32,116 nt of DNA from Aequorivita soesokkakensis (GTDB lineage Bacteria; Bacteroidota; Bacteroidia; Flavobacteriales; Flavobacteriaceae): positions 1-32,116 of the forward strand of contig NZ_LXIE01000033.1 of assembly GCF_001641085.1 (NCBI RefSeq), written 5' to 3'. Numbering within the stretch: the stretch's first letter is position 1; the number at the start of each line of letters is the position of its first letter. Shown in pieces: positions 1-7,214 of the stretch. The translations under genes and the position numbers were made by a program. A model generated the notes under the pieces. That model was not told the origin of the DNA. It did not search any database and worked only from the letters and a program-made list of their open reading frames with translations.

Positions 1-102
1 CATTTTCCAGTTTACTGAAATAGTTAGTTTGGAATATCTATTTTAAGATTACATTTTACAGAAATCACTTTTGTACTTTAAAGTCGTTAAAATAAATAAA
101 AG

Positions 103-110
103 TATATTTG
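103..110 (+). promoter_or_regulatory. Possible -7 promoter element upstream of the nuclease-like gene
   Basis: TATATTTG matches the Bacteroidota -7 consensus TAnnTTTG and lies about 80 bp before the ATG at 189. I see no TTTG at the usual 19-20 bp distance upstream, so only half of the promoter is supported. Confidence 0.3.
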
Positions 111-188
111 ATTTCATCCCCATTTAAATAGTATGGCTTTTGGTTTTCCTTTTTGAGGGCACATTACCATAAATTTAAAATTCTTACT

Positions 189-1163
189 ATGACCAAAGAA
201 GAAATTTTAAACGGCATTCACGAATTACTTTCGAAAAATGTTATAGGTGGCGCACAAATGATGGCTAGATATAAAGGTTTTCGTGGGGAGCTTTTTTTTG
301 AAAATTTTCTTTCCGAGAAATATCCTGTATTTAAAATACTTGAAGGCGGCATAATTATGTCCAAAAATAGCACTAAAACAAGCCTTGATAACTCTATGTA
401 TTTTACTGTCTTGCCTGATACTTCGGATCTTGGTGATTATAAAAATATTTATAAAGCATTGTCCAATATCGGCTTTATGGAAATGTATATAATCCTCTAT
501 GCTGACGACTGGCAAGAAAAAGAAGTGATGAAATTTGAAACGGAGACAATCTCTCTTAAGGTGCCTTCCCTTAAAATTTTAAAATTTGATGCCCAGCAAA
601 ATGAATTTATTGAAACTAATAACGATGTAAAAAATGTAACTGGTTTTTTAGAAGATTTGCCAAAGCGCGGTAAAAATCAATATGCAATTGAGCCAGATTG
701 TAAAGAATGGCTGATAGCAAATCTTAGCCAGTTTAGTGAGAAGCAATTATTAAAAATCTATATGGACAGGCTCTTCTTTGATGGCTTTATTGGCTTTTCA
801 AAAAATAAAGGAAAATCTTCCGATATAGATTTAATTTTAATTAGACCAACTGGAGAATATAGGTTTATCGAAATAAAAGAAAAAGACCTACCAAAAAGTA
901 ATCAAGGATTTGGATTAGACGTTCCAAGATTAGAGGATTTAGGCAGAATCCAAGAACAGTCCTCCATTGAATATTATTTAGCTGTAAGACATATAAACAA
1001 TCAAGAAGACAGAGAGTTAATTGGTTGGAAATATATATCAATAACTGAATTTGAAAAAGACGTCAAAGGAAATAAAACAATAGAGGGCGGTACAGGAATG
1101 AGAAGCTCCTATTCATCAAATCCCACCCTTATTTGTTCTTTAAGCAAGTTCAGGAACTTGTAA
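189..1163 (+). CDS. PD-(D/E)XK-like nuclease, putative restriction-associated protein
   Basis: 324-residue protein of no family I can name. The C-terminal half has a PD-(D/E)XK-like core: SSDIDLILI places an Asp at residue 214, followed by a strand with IEIKEK (Glu228, Lys230). This is the usual D-(n)-ExK arrangement of restriction-type nucleases. The N-terminal 150 residues are uncharacterised. The frame is open from a TTG at 153, but the ATG at 189 (MTKEEIL) is the more natural start. The last 24 bp overlap, tail to tail, the end of the cytosine methyltransferase on the other strand, a frequent layout for restriction and methyltransferase genes. An EcoRII-C-type nuclease is already paired with that methyltransferase, so this would be a second nuclease in one locus. 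It might instead be a Vsr-like repair enzyme or an accessory factor, although no Vsr motif is visible. The nuclease fold is inferred from motif spacing only. Confidence 0.6.
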   Translation: MTKEEILNGIHELLSKNVIGGAQMMARYKGFRGELFFENFLSEKYPVFKILEGGIIMSKNSTKTSLDNSMYFTVLPDTSDLGDYKNIYKALSNIGFMEMYIILYADDWQEKEVMKFETETISLKVPSLKILKFDAQQNEFIETNNDVKNVTGFLEDLPKRGKNQYAIEPDCKEWLIANLSQFSEKQLLKIYMDRLFFDGFIGFSKNKGKSSDIDLILIRPTGEYRFIEIKEKDLPKSNQGFGLDVPRLEDLGRIQEQSSIEYYLAVRHINNQEDRELIGWKYISITEFEKDVKGNKTIEGGTGMRSSYSSNPTLICSLSKFRNL

Positions 1164-2114
1164 TTTATTTTTTTTCGGGGCTTTAATAGATTTTAGACTT
1201 TTAAGCATTTCTTCCGCAACGGCTTCAACTACTTTTACAGCTACACTATTTCCAAATTGTTTATAAGCTTGAGCATCTGACACCATTATTTTAAAATCAT
1301 CAGGAAACCCCTGTAGTCTTGCTGCTTCTCTAGGTGTTATTTTTCTTGGGTTTTTACCTTTTTGCTTTAATAAAATTTCACTACCATCTTTATAATAACG
1401 TGCCGAAATTGTATTGGTATATTCTGAATTTTCATCAACCATACCATACCCAAAGCCTTTGCCCTTTAATTTATTCTCTCTTTTTCTTCTTTGGTGGCCT
1501 TCCCAAAGCTTATCAGAAATTGTATATTTTGAATCAACCTTTTTTTCCAAAATATCCCCAACACTTACTTCAATATTTGTGGGCTTTGGAAAATTAAATT
1601 CAACTTCATTATTTAAAAAGCCTACTATAAAAATACGTTCTCTATTTTGAGGCAACCCAAAATCTCTTGCTCTCAGAACCTCATACTTAACATTAGAATA
1701 CCCAGCCAGTCTTAAGTGTTCTAAAATCACTTTTAAAGTCCGACCACCATCGTGGGTTTTTAATCTTTTTACATTCTCCAATAAAAATGCTTGTGGTTGC
1801 TTCTCAATTAAGATTCTCTCAATATCGAAGAAAAGGGTGCCCCTAGTATCGTTAAACCCTTTTTTTAATCCAGCTTGTGAAAAAGGCTGGCAAGGGAAGC
1901 CTGCCAACAGTATATCATGTTTGGGTATATCATTGGTGTCTACTTCGGTAATATCACCGTTGATAGTTTCATTAGGATAATTGGCCTCATAAGTTTGTGC
2001 GGCATATTTGTCCCATTCACTGGTGAAAACACACTTTATTTTGCCCTTGGAAGCGTTTTCAAAACCTCTCCTGATTCCGCCTATTCCTGCAAACAAGTCA
2101 ATTATTTTTATCAT
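1140..2114 (-). CDS. DNA (cytosine-5-)-methyltransferase of a type II restriction-modification system
   Basis: Transfers a methyl group from S-adenosylmethionine to C5 of cytosine in the recognition site. The 324 residues show the C5-methyltransferase motifs in order: motif I DLFAGIGG near the N-terminus, motif IV GFPCQPFSQAG with catalytic Cys75, motif VI ENVKRL with Glu113, motif VIII QNRERIFIVG, motif IX TPREAARLQGFPDDF and motif X QFGNSVAVKVVE. The short target-recognition region between VIII and IX includes ISARYYKDGSEIL, which I associate with Dcm/SsoII-type enzymes acting on CCWGG or CCNGG; this specificity is inferred. The start is set at 2114 because its ATG overlaps the TGA of the upstream endonuclease gene as ATGA, suggesting translational coupling. 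A longer start at 2123 is possible. The 3' end overlaps the convergent nuclease-like gene. Confidence 0.95.
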   Translation of the reverse strand: MIKIIDLFAGIGGIRRGFENASKGKIKCVFTSEWDKYAAQTYEANYPNETINGDITEVDTNDIPKHDILLAGFPCQPFSQAGLKKGFNDTRGTLFFDIERILIEKQPQAFLLENVKRLKTHDGGRTLKVILEHLRLAGYSNVKYEVLRARDFGLPQNRERIFIVGFLNNEVEFNFPKPTNIEVSVGDILEKKVDSKYTISDKLWEGHQRRKRENKLKGKGFGYGMVDENSEYTNTISARYYKDGSEILLKQKGKNPRKITPREAARLQGFPDDFKIMVSDAQAYKQFGNSVAVKVVEAVAEEMLKSLKSIKAPKKNKLQVPELA

Positions 2115-2995
2115 ACTTTCCAAAAATTTAACATTGCTGGTATTTCTTCAAAGAAATATTCTTCAAAACTTACAATGTTTCTTTTATCTTTTAATTTCTC
2201 ATTATTAGCAATCCAGTCGTACACTACAACAACTATATTATGTTTAGACATTTCAGCCGCCTTACTTTCAGAAATATCTTCATCAACTGTCAGTAAGTGT
2301 ATCTCGGGTATCTTTGTCCTCTCTATTTCCTCTGCAACTTCCTGCCATCTTTCCCTTAAGGAGGTTTTCATTGTGCCGATAATTGTTTTATTCCTTCTTT
2401 CCTTAAAGTTTTCAATACTTGGGAGTACAGAATCTACTTTCTTTCCTAAGCCTACATCATCAAATATTTTTCGCCCAACCTTACCTTGTGAATCGAAATC
2501 ATAATTTAATAATGTATATATTTTATAGATTATAGCCTCAAAAGTTTTACCCGCTCTGGACCTTCTCGATTGCGTATTACTTAAGGATAATTGATATAAG
2601 TATGGAAAAACCCTTCCTGCATATTCCCCGCAAATTTCTTTTATTGACTCAACTAATTCATCTCTTTCGCTTTCAATTATACGATTCTCAACCAAAGCGT
2701 TTAAAATTTCTTGAGGTGTTTCAAGTATTTTATGAAGGTCTTTCATTACTGCTGCATTGAACTCAACCTCATCCTTTAGAAACTCTTCCCAAACCTCAGT
2801 TCTTAATGAATTTATAACTTTACTGACTTCCTTTTCATTAAATAGTTTTTCTTTTAAAAAAGGCCTTAGTTCAAATATTTCATCTACAATTATCTGAGAA
2901 GAACGTATAAATTTATTCCTAGTATGCCTGATGAATTTATTAAAGGTATCAGATTCATCCTTACTTAATTGTATTACTATGGGTATATCCTTCAA
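2111..2995 (-). CDS. EcoRII-C-type type II restriction endonuclease
   Basis: 294-residue protein whose second half reads like the EcoRII C-terminal nuclease domain: SRRSRAGKTFE (Arg147, Glu153), GKKVDSVLPS (Asp188), GTMKTSLRERW (Lys210, Arg216), then HLLTVDEDIS and a hydrophobic VVVVYDW strand. Asp188 and Lys210 are the likely PD-(D/E)XK-fold catalytic residues. The first 130 residues are helical and unlike the EcoRII effector domain as I know it. The gene precedes and overlaps the methyltransferase by ATGA, so the two form a restriction-modification operon. The start is unusual: no ATG exists before residue 84, and the only standard start is TTG at 2995. This lies in the loop of a potential mRNA hairpin (2981-3016), which may hold down nuclease synthesis. 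The recognition site is probably CCNGG- or CCWGG-like, by inference from both partners. Confidence 0.85.
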   Translation of the reverse strand: MKDIPIVIQLSKDESDTFNKFIRHTRNKFIRSSQIIVDEIFELRPFLKEKLFNEKEVSKVINSLRTEVWEEFLKDEVEFNAAVMKDLHKILETPQEILNALVENRIIESERDELVESIKEICGEYAGRVFPYLYQLSLSNTQSRRSRAGKTFEAIIYKIYTLLNYDFDSQGKVGRKIFDDVGLGKKVDSVLPSIENFKERRNKTIIGTMKTSLRERWQEVAEEIERTKIPEIHLLTVDEDISESKAAEMSKHNIVVVVYDWIANNEKLKDKRNIVSFEEYFFEEIPAMLNFWKV

Positions 2996-3016
2996 AATAA
3001 AAATTTATTTATACCC
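2981..3016 (-). promoter_or_regulatory. Hairpin enclosing the TTG start of the restriction endonuclease
   Basis: On the minus strand GGGTATA (3016-3010) and TATACCC (2987-2981) are perfect 7-bp complements around a 22-nt loop. The loop contains the only standard start codon (TTG, 2995-2993). In mRNA this would place the start in a closed loop. A translational damper on the nuclease is an inference. Confidence 0.45.
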
Positions 3017-3085
3017 AAAAATAAAGGCTTAAGTGCAAAGAATGTTTTGTTCAATCTTTTACTTATTAAAACCTTATCAACTAAA

Positions 3086-3117
3086 CAAAAATATAAATAA
3101 ATTGGATATATTCCAAA
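3086..3117 (-). promoter_or_regulatory. Promoter of the restriction-modification operon
   Basis: Reading the minus strand, TTTG (3117-3114) is followed after 20 bp by TATTTTTG (3093-3086). This is a good match to the Bacteroidota TTTG-N19/20-TAnnTTTG promoter, leaving a leader of about 85 nt before the TTG start at 2995. The -33 element lies inside the left arm of a palindrome, so binding there should compete with sigma factor. Confidence 0.6.
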
Positions 3118-3134
3118 TTTTGGATTATATCCAA
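3102..3134. promoter_or_regulatory. 33-bp palindrome, probable operator of the R-M promoter
   Basis: Two 16-bp arms (3102-3117 and 3119-3134) are reverse complements with one mismatch around a single central base. Each arm contains an 11-bp dyad: GGATATATTCC (3104-3114) and the perfect palindrome GGATTATATCC (3122-3132), centres 18 bp apart. The left dyad covers the -33 box. This layout resembles controller-protein operators of R-M systems, but no small HTH controller gene is visible, so the ligand is unknown. Confidence 0.55.
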
Positions 3135-3187
3135 ACGGAATTTTTAAATTAAATTATATTAGAACCCAGTTAGGGAACAGGACAATT

Positions 3188-3268
3188 GGATCTTTCGACT
3201 TTTATAACACAAATTTTTGAGGGACGAGCACCCTATTTTAAATTTTGTGATTGAAACGTCGAAGGATT
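3188..3268. repeat. Long imperfect inverted repeat / hairpin
   Basis: The outer arms ATCTTTCGAC (3190-3199) and GTCGAAGGAT (3258-3267) pair with one G-T wobble. Inner segments CACAAATTT and AAATTTTGTG also pair with small bulges, and AGGG (3220-3223) meets CCCT (3231-3234) at the tip around a 7-nt loop. It may be a dispersed extragenic palindrome or a structured leader. It sits between two divergent genes, which does not favour a simple terminator. Confidence 0.5.
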
Positions 3269-3469
3269 TTTGAGTTGTTTTTTGAATCCGGAATGGGAGG
3301 ATATTAACTTTTTCAGAAAATTTAAAAGGTATGATGTTCTAAAATTAAGATGGTTAGCCTATTTTATTGTCAAAAATTATTATATTTGGTATTCTCCCCA
3401 GTTAAAATGTACTGTATTCCCTATTTGCGTAATTCAGGATAAAATCAATTTTTTCAACAACATAAGAAT

Positions 3470-4390
3470 ATGAAATTTTTGCCACAAATCTTCATAGCAT
3501 TCGGGATGATATTTACATTTTTTGGCGGGTTTCTCGCTTATAAGAGACAATATGAAATTGGGATTCGTCAAAGTAAAATAGCAGAAGAAAATAAAGATCT
3601 AACATTCGAAATTAATCAACTATCAAAATCAAATATTGAACTCAGTAAGCATAATACAGATTTATTGAATGGCAACATAAAACTTACGGAACAAAACGGC
3701 GAACTTGTTAAGTCTAATATTGAAATATCTTCTACAATAAATAATTTAAGCGAAAGTATCTTTAGTCAGGCCCAAAAAAATCAATACCCATTAAATGATA
3801 ATTTCGTAATAACCATCAAATATTACTTTTCGATTCCTAAATTCAAAAAATATATAGAAAAACATGGGCACAATTTTATGCCAGTAGAAATTACTAATCG
3901 TAAAGTATACTCGCAAATAAAAAATTTACCACCAGATTATAATGTTATAGCAGATTTTCTTTATGATCATTTTAAAACTGGTTTGCAAGATATTTACTTC
4001 ACTAAAGCAGGAGGAAATTTTCTTGGTCTCAGGAAATATTACATGCCTTACGATCTAGATCCTATTGAGCCAAGCATTCATCCACTTGATGGTAACTATT
4101 TCAGGGTGTACATTTTTTATAATGAAGATTTAGGCAAATTCAGATTAGAGATAAATAATTTACCAATTAAGATTTACTCAATGAGTGGATATACATCTGT
4201 TCTTGATTTAGAAGGTTCTAGGCTTTCTATTTCCAAAGGACTTAGTGAAGTCATAGAAAATGAAGAACTCTTTCAGGTTATAATAAAATGTAATGGTAAA
4301 ATGATTGTAAGAGAAAATAGTTTTTATCAAAATGATAATGAATATTTTTTAGGAGATATAAAGTTACTAGACCTTAAAAAAAAGCAATAA
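3470..4390 (+). CDS. Membrane-anchored coiled-coil protein of unknown function
   Basis: 306 residues with no family I recognise. Residues 5-23 form one hydrophobic segment (FIAFGMIFTFFGGFLAY), followed by positive residues and then roughly residues 35-98 of polar, Asn/Ser/Lys-rich coiled coil with imperfect internal repeats (KSNIELSKHN, NGNIKLTEQN, KSNIEISSTI). The remaining 200 residues form a mixed, apparently globular domain with aromatic-rich strands (VITIKYYF, YFRVYIFYNEDLGKF). A TM, coiled coil and sensor-like domain next to an R-M operon would fit a defence accessory protein or a membrane-tethered effector, but this is speculation. The gene is very AT-rich like the R-M genes, and the composition changes abruptly right after its stop codon. 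The start ATG has no Shine-Dalgarno sequence, as is usual in this group. Confidence 0.65.
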   Translation: MKFLPQIFIAFGMIFTFFGGFLAYKRQYEIGIRQSKIAEENKDLTFEINQLSKSNIELSKHNTDLLNGNIKLTEQNGELVKSNIEISSTINNLSESIFSQAQKNQYPLNDNFVITIKYYFSIPKFKKYIEKHGHNFMPVEITNRKVYSQIKNLPPDYNVIADFLYDHFKTGLQDIYFTKAGGNFLGLRKYYMPYDLDPIEPSIHPLDGNYFRVYIFYNEDLGKFRLEINNLPIKIYSMSGYTSVLDLEGSRLSISKGLSEVIENEELFQVIIKCNGKMIVRENSFYQNDNEYFLGDIKLLDLKKKQ

Positions 4391-4400
4391 TCGCTGCTGC

Positions 4401-4721
4401 TTGTTACTGAGATTGCGGTCCATTATTCTTGCGAAGCTTGGAAATGCTGTCCAAGGAGACTGCGAGGTCTGTGATTTTAATTTTCATAAAATCTATGGTG
4501 ATCTTGGGAAGGGCTATATTGAATGCCACCATACTACTCCACTTTCTCAAATAGCGGGGGAATCAATTACCACGCTTGATGACCTTGCCCTTGTTTGTTC
4601 CAACTGCCACCGGATGATTCATCGGGATATTGATACGGTTTCTGTGCGGGGTTTAAGGGGGATTGTTTTGGGGGTAGGAATTAGGGGAAAGCGAAATGCG
4701 AAGAGGGGATTGGATGTTTAG
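4401..4721 (+). pseudogene. 5'-truncated HNH endonuclease
   Basis: The frame encodes a C-terminal HNH nuclease domain: CEVC (Cys21, Cys24), YIECHH (His43, His44), then CSNCHRMIHR (Cys66, Cys69, His70, His74). This is the zinc-containing HNH type of McrA-like restriction and homing proteins. Such proteins usually have a further 100-200 residues before the domain. Here the frame runs back only to a stop at 4368 and has no ATG, only a TTG at 4401, ten bases after the preceding gene's stop. The tail after the HNH core is Gly/Arg-rich and low in complexity. The most likely reading is a decayed 3' remnant whose front was removed when the AT-rich block to the left arrived. A short functional HNH protein from the TTG start cannot be excluded. 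Confidence 0.65.
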
Positions 4722-4833
4722 ATCATTAGATTTTTGGATTTCTGGATTGTTGGAATGTAGGAGTTAGTGAAAATTCTTTGAGTTCTACTAATCAAGAATT
4801 TATATATCGTCACTTTCAAAATATTTTCATCAA

Positions 4834-5082
4834 ATGAATACATTTCAAACCATTAATACAGCATATTTAAGAGCTTCAAGAACCATAGAGACAGTGCTTG
4901 TTTCAAAAGAGCATTTGCGCAAGGTTTTTTTTATTTATAACTATGAAGGCAATTCATTTAGGGTATTTGAAAATCATTTAAGCTTATTGCACTTTTTGCA
5001 AAATAAGGGGGAAAACGATTTTCATTTTAGTACAGAAATTGAAGTTGATGGATTTTTTTCTAAAGTAAAATTGGTGGCATGA
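4834..5082 (+). CDS. Small hypothetical protein
   Basis: 82 residues starting at ATG with normal amino-acid use for a Bacteroidota protein: an amphipathic start, then FFIYNYEGNSFRVFENHLSLLHFLQNKG and a charged tail. No signal peptide, membrane segment or known motif is visible. It stands alone between the HNH remnant and a repeat-rich region. I judge it real because of its ATG, balanced composition and lack of a competing frame, but its function is unknown. Confidence 0.5.
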   Translation: MNTFQTINTAYLRASRTIETVLVSKEHLRKVFFIYNYEGNSFRVFENHLSLLHFLQNKGENDFHFSTEIEVDGFFSKVKLVA

Positions 5083-5124
5083 GGATTTGGATTGATCTTG
5101 GCATGCTGAATACATTGGGATGTT

Positions 5125-5180
5125 TAATGAATAATTAGTAATGAATAATTAGTAATGAATAATTAGTAATGAATAATTAG
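5125..5180 (+). repeat. Tandem 14-bp repeat, four copies
   Basis: Exactly four copies of TAATGAATAATTAG, 56 bp in total, starting 42 bp after the stop of the small ORF. Each unit is two related heptamers (TAATGAA, TAATTAG), so the array shares the 7-bp periodicity of arrays elsewhere in this window. Confidence 0.9.
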
Positions 5181-5193
5181 ATTTTGATATCAC

Positions 5194-5637
5194 CCCCTTC
5201 CGTCTCCCGACTGTAGCGTCGGGAGCCACCTTCCCCTTTAACGTTATTTTTACTTTTGATTGGTGTTTATGGCTTAGGGGAAGGAGCTATTTGGATTTCC
5301 GATTGATGATTTACCCCTTCCGTCTCCCGACGAAAAGGTCGGGAGCCACCTTCCCCTTTAACGTTATTTTTTTTTTGATTGGTGTTTATGGCTTAGGGGA
5401 AGGAGCTATTTGGATTTTCGATTGATGATTTACCCCTTCCGTCTCCCGACGAAAAGGTCGGGAGCCACCTTCCCCTTTAACGTTATTTTTTTTTTGATTG
5501 GTGTTTATGGCTTAGGGGAAGGAGCTTTTTTTTTTACCCCTTCCGTCTCCCGACGAAAAGGTCGGGAGCCACCTTCCCCTGGGATGTTGTTTCTGCATTT
5601 ATAACAAGATTTTCGAAGAGGGGAAGGAGCTTTTTAT
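5194..5637. repeat. Four tandem copies of a ~120-bp hairpin repeat
   Basis: Units begin at 5194, 5314, 5433 and 5537 (spacing 120, 119, 104). Each starts CCCCTTCCGT and contains a perfect 8-bp stem, CTCCCGAC-N6-GTCGGGAG. Next comes a CCTTCCCCT stretch whose complement AGGGGAAGG closes the unit about 45 bp later, giving a second stem. The first copy has loop TGTAGC and the others GAAAAG, so the stem is kept while the loop varies. The last unit is diverged after the first hairpin. This is a folded intergenic repeat, not a CRISPR array. Confidence 0.9.
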
Positions 5638-5885
5638 TGGGATAGCAAATAATTTTTAAACTTAATATTCTCGAGGTTAATCTGTATGCTTTTATGGTTT
5701 TCGATAATGGGAGGGAAGTATTTTTTCTTTTTGCTTGACGAAGCCTTCGACTGCGTTCAGGGCAGGCTGCTCAGTGTGACAGTTGTGGGTTGTTTGTTGG
5801 TTAGTTCAAAAAAAAATCTCTTAAATTTGTGAATATTAATTGGAGCGGGTACTGCATAGTAATTGTATGTATATTTTAGTATTCT

Positions 5886-6506
5886 TTGAAAACTATTTTC
5901 AAAAATGTTGAATTTATAGTGGATTCCAATCAGCACATAAAATCACTCATCCATCACATCAGCCAAGATGTAACTCTTGATGAATATGCCATTGACAAAC
6001 TTTCTTCTGTACTTGTAATTAAGGAGTTGAATAAAAAAGAGTTTTTACTTGAACCCGGTGAAACGGCCAATACAATGAACTTTATTGCACAAGGCTGTAT
6101 GCGCAGTTATTATTTAGATGAGAATGCACAAGAACACACCTTGCAATTAGGTATTGAACATTGGTGGATAAATGATCTATACAGTTATTTGAGCAGGAAA
6201 AAATCGCGGATGTATATTCAGGCCTTAGAAAAAACATTCTTGATTCAATTGCCCAGGATAGAATTAGAAAAACTATATATAGAACTACCTGAAATCTCTA
6301 ATTTCTTTCGTATAAAAATTCAAAGTGCTTATGTTGCGGTTCAAGAGCGCGTTATCGATAGCATGAGTGATGATGCCTATGAACGTTACGATACCTTCAG
6401 AAGATCGTATCGCGATATTGAACAACGCGTGCCGCAATACATCATCGCATCTTACCTTGGGGTAACTCCAGAATTTTTAAGTTATTTACGAAAAAAGCAT
6501 TCCTAA
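5886..6506 (+). CDS. Crp/Fnr-family transcriptional regulator
   Basis: 206 residues. The middle is a cyclic-nucleotide-binding-like beta-roll (FLLEPGETANTMNFIAQGCMRSYYLDENAQEHTLQLG), the type found in Bacteroidota Crp/Fnr regulators, where the nucleotide-binding Arg/Glu pair is not conserved. The C-terminus is a short helix-turn-helix, VPQYIIASYLGVTPEFLSYLR, typical of these compact proteins. No ATG fits the N-terminus. The frame begins at TTG 5886, with GTG at 5919 as an alternative, so the start is uncertain. It lies 76 bp before, and in the same direction as, the five-gene operon 6583-9441, and probably controls it. Confidence 0.8.
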   Translation: MKTIFKNVEFIVDSNQHIKSLIHHISQDVTLDEYAIDKLSSVLVIKELNKKEFLLEPGETANTMNFIAQGCMRSYYLDENAQEHTLQLGIEHWWINDLYSYLSRKKSRMYIQALEKTFLIQLPRIELEKLYIELPEISNFFRIKIQSAYVAVQERVIDSMSDDAYERYDTFRRSYRDIEQRVPQYIIASYLGVTPEFLSYLRKKHS

Positions 6507-6582
6507 GTCCGCTTCTTAATATACCTTAAGTTTTTTCTACTAACGGCACTCTAATTTTGACCCATATACTAATTACTGGGTT

Positions 6583-7203
6583 ATGTTACGATTGATAAAC
6601 TTTATAATATTTACCATAATTGGAACTTCAGTATCCGTTGGTCAAGCTATTAGTTTCACTCCCGAAATATTGGTAGGGAATCGCGCTACATCATATCAAC
6701 ATTTTATTGGATATAAATTTAATGACAGTTGGTCTATTAATAATGTATCCCTATATGATACAGAATACATTAATGATAAGAACAACATCTTTTTTATTAG
6801 AAATATGTTGTCCTATAATCTCACCCCACGGTTTAAAACCAATCTCGCTGCAGGTATAAAGAATCCTGGAAAATTTGCTACAATATCGACACAATACGAG
6901 TATGCCACATCAAACTTTAGACTAAGTTATGCTATTGGCAGCACCTATCAAAGTGGCTTCACTTTAGAACAAAATTTAAGACTTAATTACACCCCAAGAT
7001 TAAGCAAGAACATCCAGGGTTACATAAACCTCTTCGTTGTAGTCAATACCACTTTAAAGGTTCTGGATAGAGGCATTCAGCAATTACGTGTAGGGATAAA
7101 GAATGAACAGCTTATTACGGGAATAGGGGCAAATTTAGATCAGTTTACAAAAGCAGAAAAAACACTTGAAAACTTCGGAGCATTTATAAAATATAACTTT
7201 TAA
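6583..7203 (+). CDS. Secreted outer-membrane beta-barrel-like protein
   Basis: 206 residues beginning with a signal peptide (LRLINFIIFTIIGTSVSVGQA). After cleavage the chain is a run of alternating amphipathic strands (FRLSYAIGSTYQSGFTLEQNLRL-type pattern) and ends in a C-terminal aromatic residue (FGAFIKYNF), both hallmarks of small outer-membrane barrels. I do not recognise the family. It is the first gene of a tight operon (11 bp to DoxX), and may form the pore or receptor for whatever that operon handles. Confidence 0.6.
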   Translation: MLRLINFIIFTIIGTSVSVGQAISFTPEILVGNRATSYQHFIGYKFNDSWSINNVSLYDTEYINDKNNIFFIRNMLSYNLTPRFKTNLAAGIKNPGKFATISTQYEYATSNFRLSYAIGSTYQSGFTLEQNLRLNYTPRLSKNIQGYINLFVVVNTTLKVLDRGIQQLRVGIKNEQLITGIGANLDQFTKAEKTLENFGAFIKYNF

Positions 7204-7214
7204 ACATTTTAATT

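Larger units (their letters stand above)
2996..3469. other. Gene-free stretch between the R-M operon and the membrane coiled-coil gene
   Basis: About 470 bp without a supported gene. It holds the minus-strand R-M promoter (3086-3117), a 33-bp palindrome (3102-3134) and a long imperfect inverted repeat (3188-3268). A 67-codon frame from a TTG at 3270 starts at the edge of that inverted repeat and has no coding support. No clear promoter for the plus-strand gene at 3470 was found. Confidence 0.6.
5083..5885. other. Repeat-rich, gene-free stretch
   Basis: About 800 bp without a supported gene. It contains a 4x14-bp tandem array (5125-5180), four copies of a ~120-bp hairpin repeat (5194-5637) and a fragment around 5740-5785 (cttcgactgcgttcag) that looks like a common flavobacterial intergenic repeat. 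A 64-codon frame at 5410-5604 runs through the repeats and is not a gene. Confidence 0.7.

Noticed and set aside
1917-2504. 195-codon plus-strand frame
   Set aside because: It is antisense to the methyltransferase and endonuclease genes, both of which have clear motifs.
189-2995. Testing the recognition site by counting CCWGG in the window
   Set aside because: Several CCAGG and CCTGG sites occur (for example near 6253, 7014 and 25353), so there is no obvious depletion, but the window is far too short to test the specificity.
3270-3473. 67-codon frame before the membrane coiled-coil gene
   Set aside because: It starts with TTG at the edge of the inverted repeat, overlaps the next gene's start and has aromatic-rich composition typical of read-through of AT-rich DNA.
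5410-5604. 64-codon frame within the 120-bp repeats
   Set aside because: Its translation just repeats the hairpin unit (LPTKRSGATF), so it is a shadow of the repeat.
5194-5637. Possible CRISPR array
   Set aside because: Units are 104-120 bp with internal hairpins, spacers are not unique, only four copies exist and no cas gene is present.
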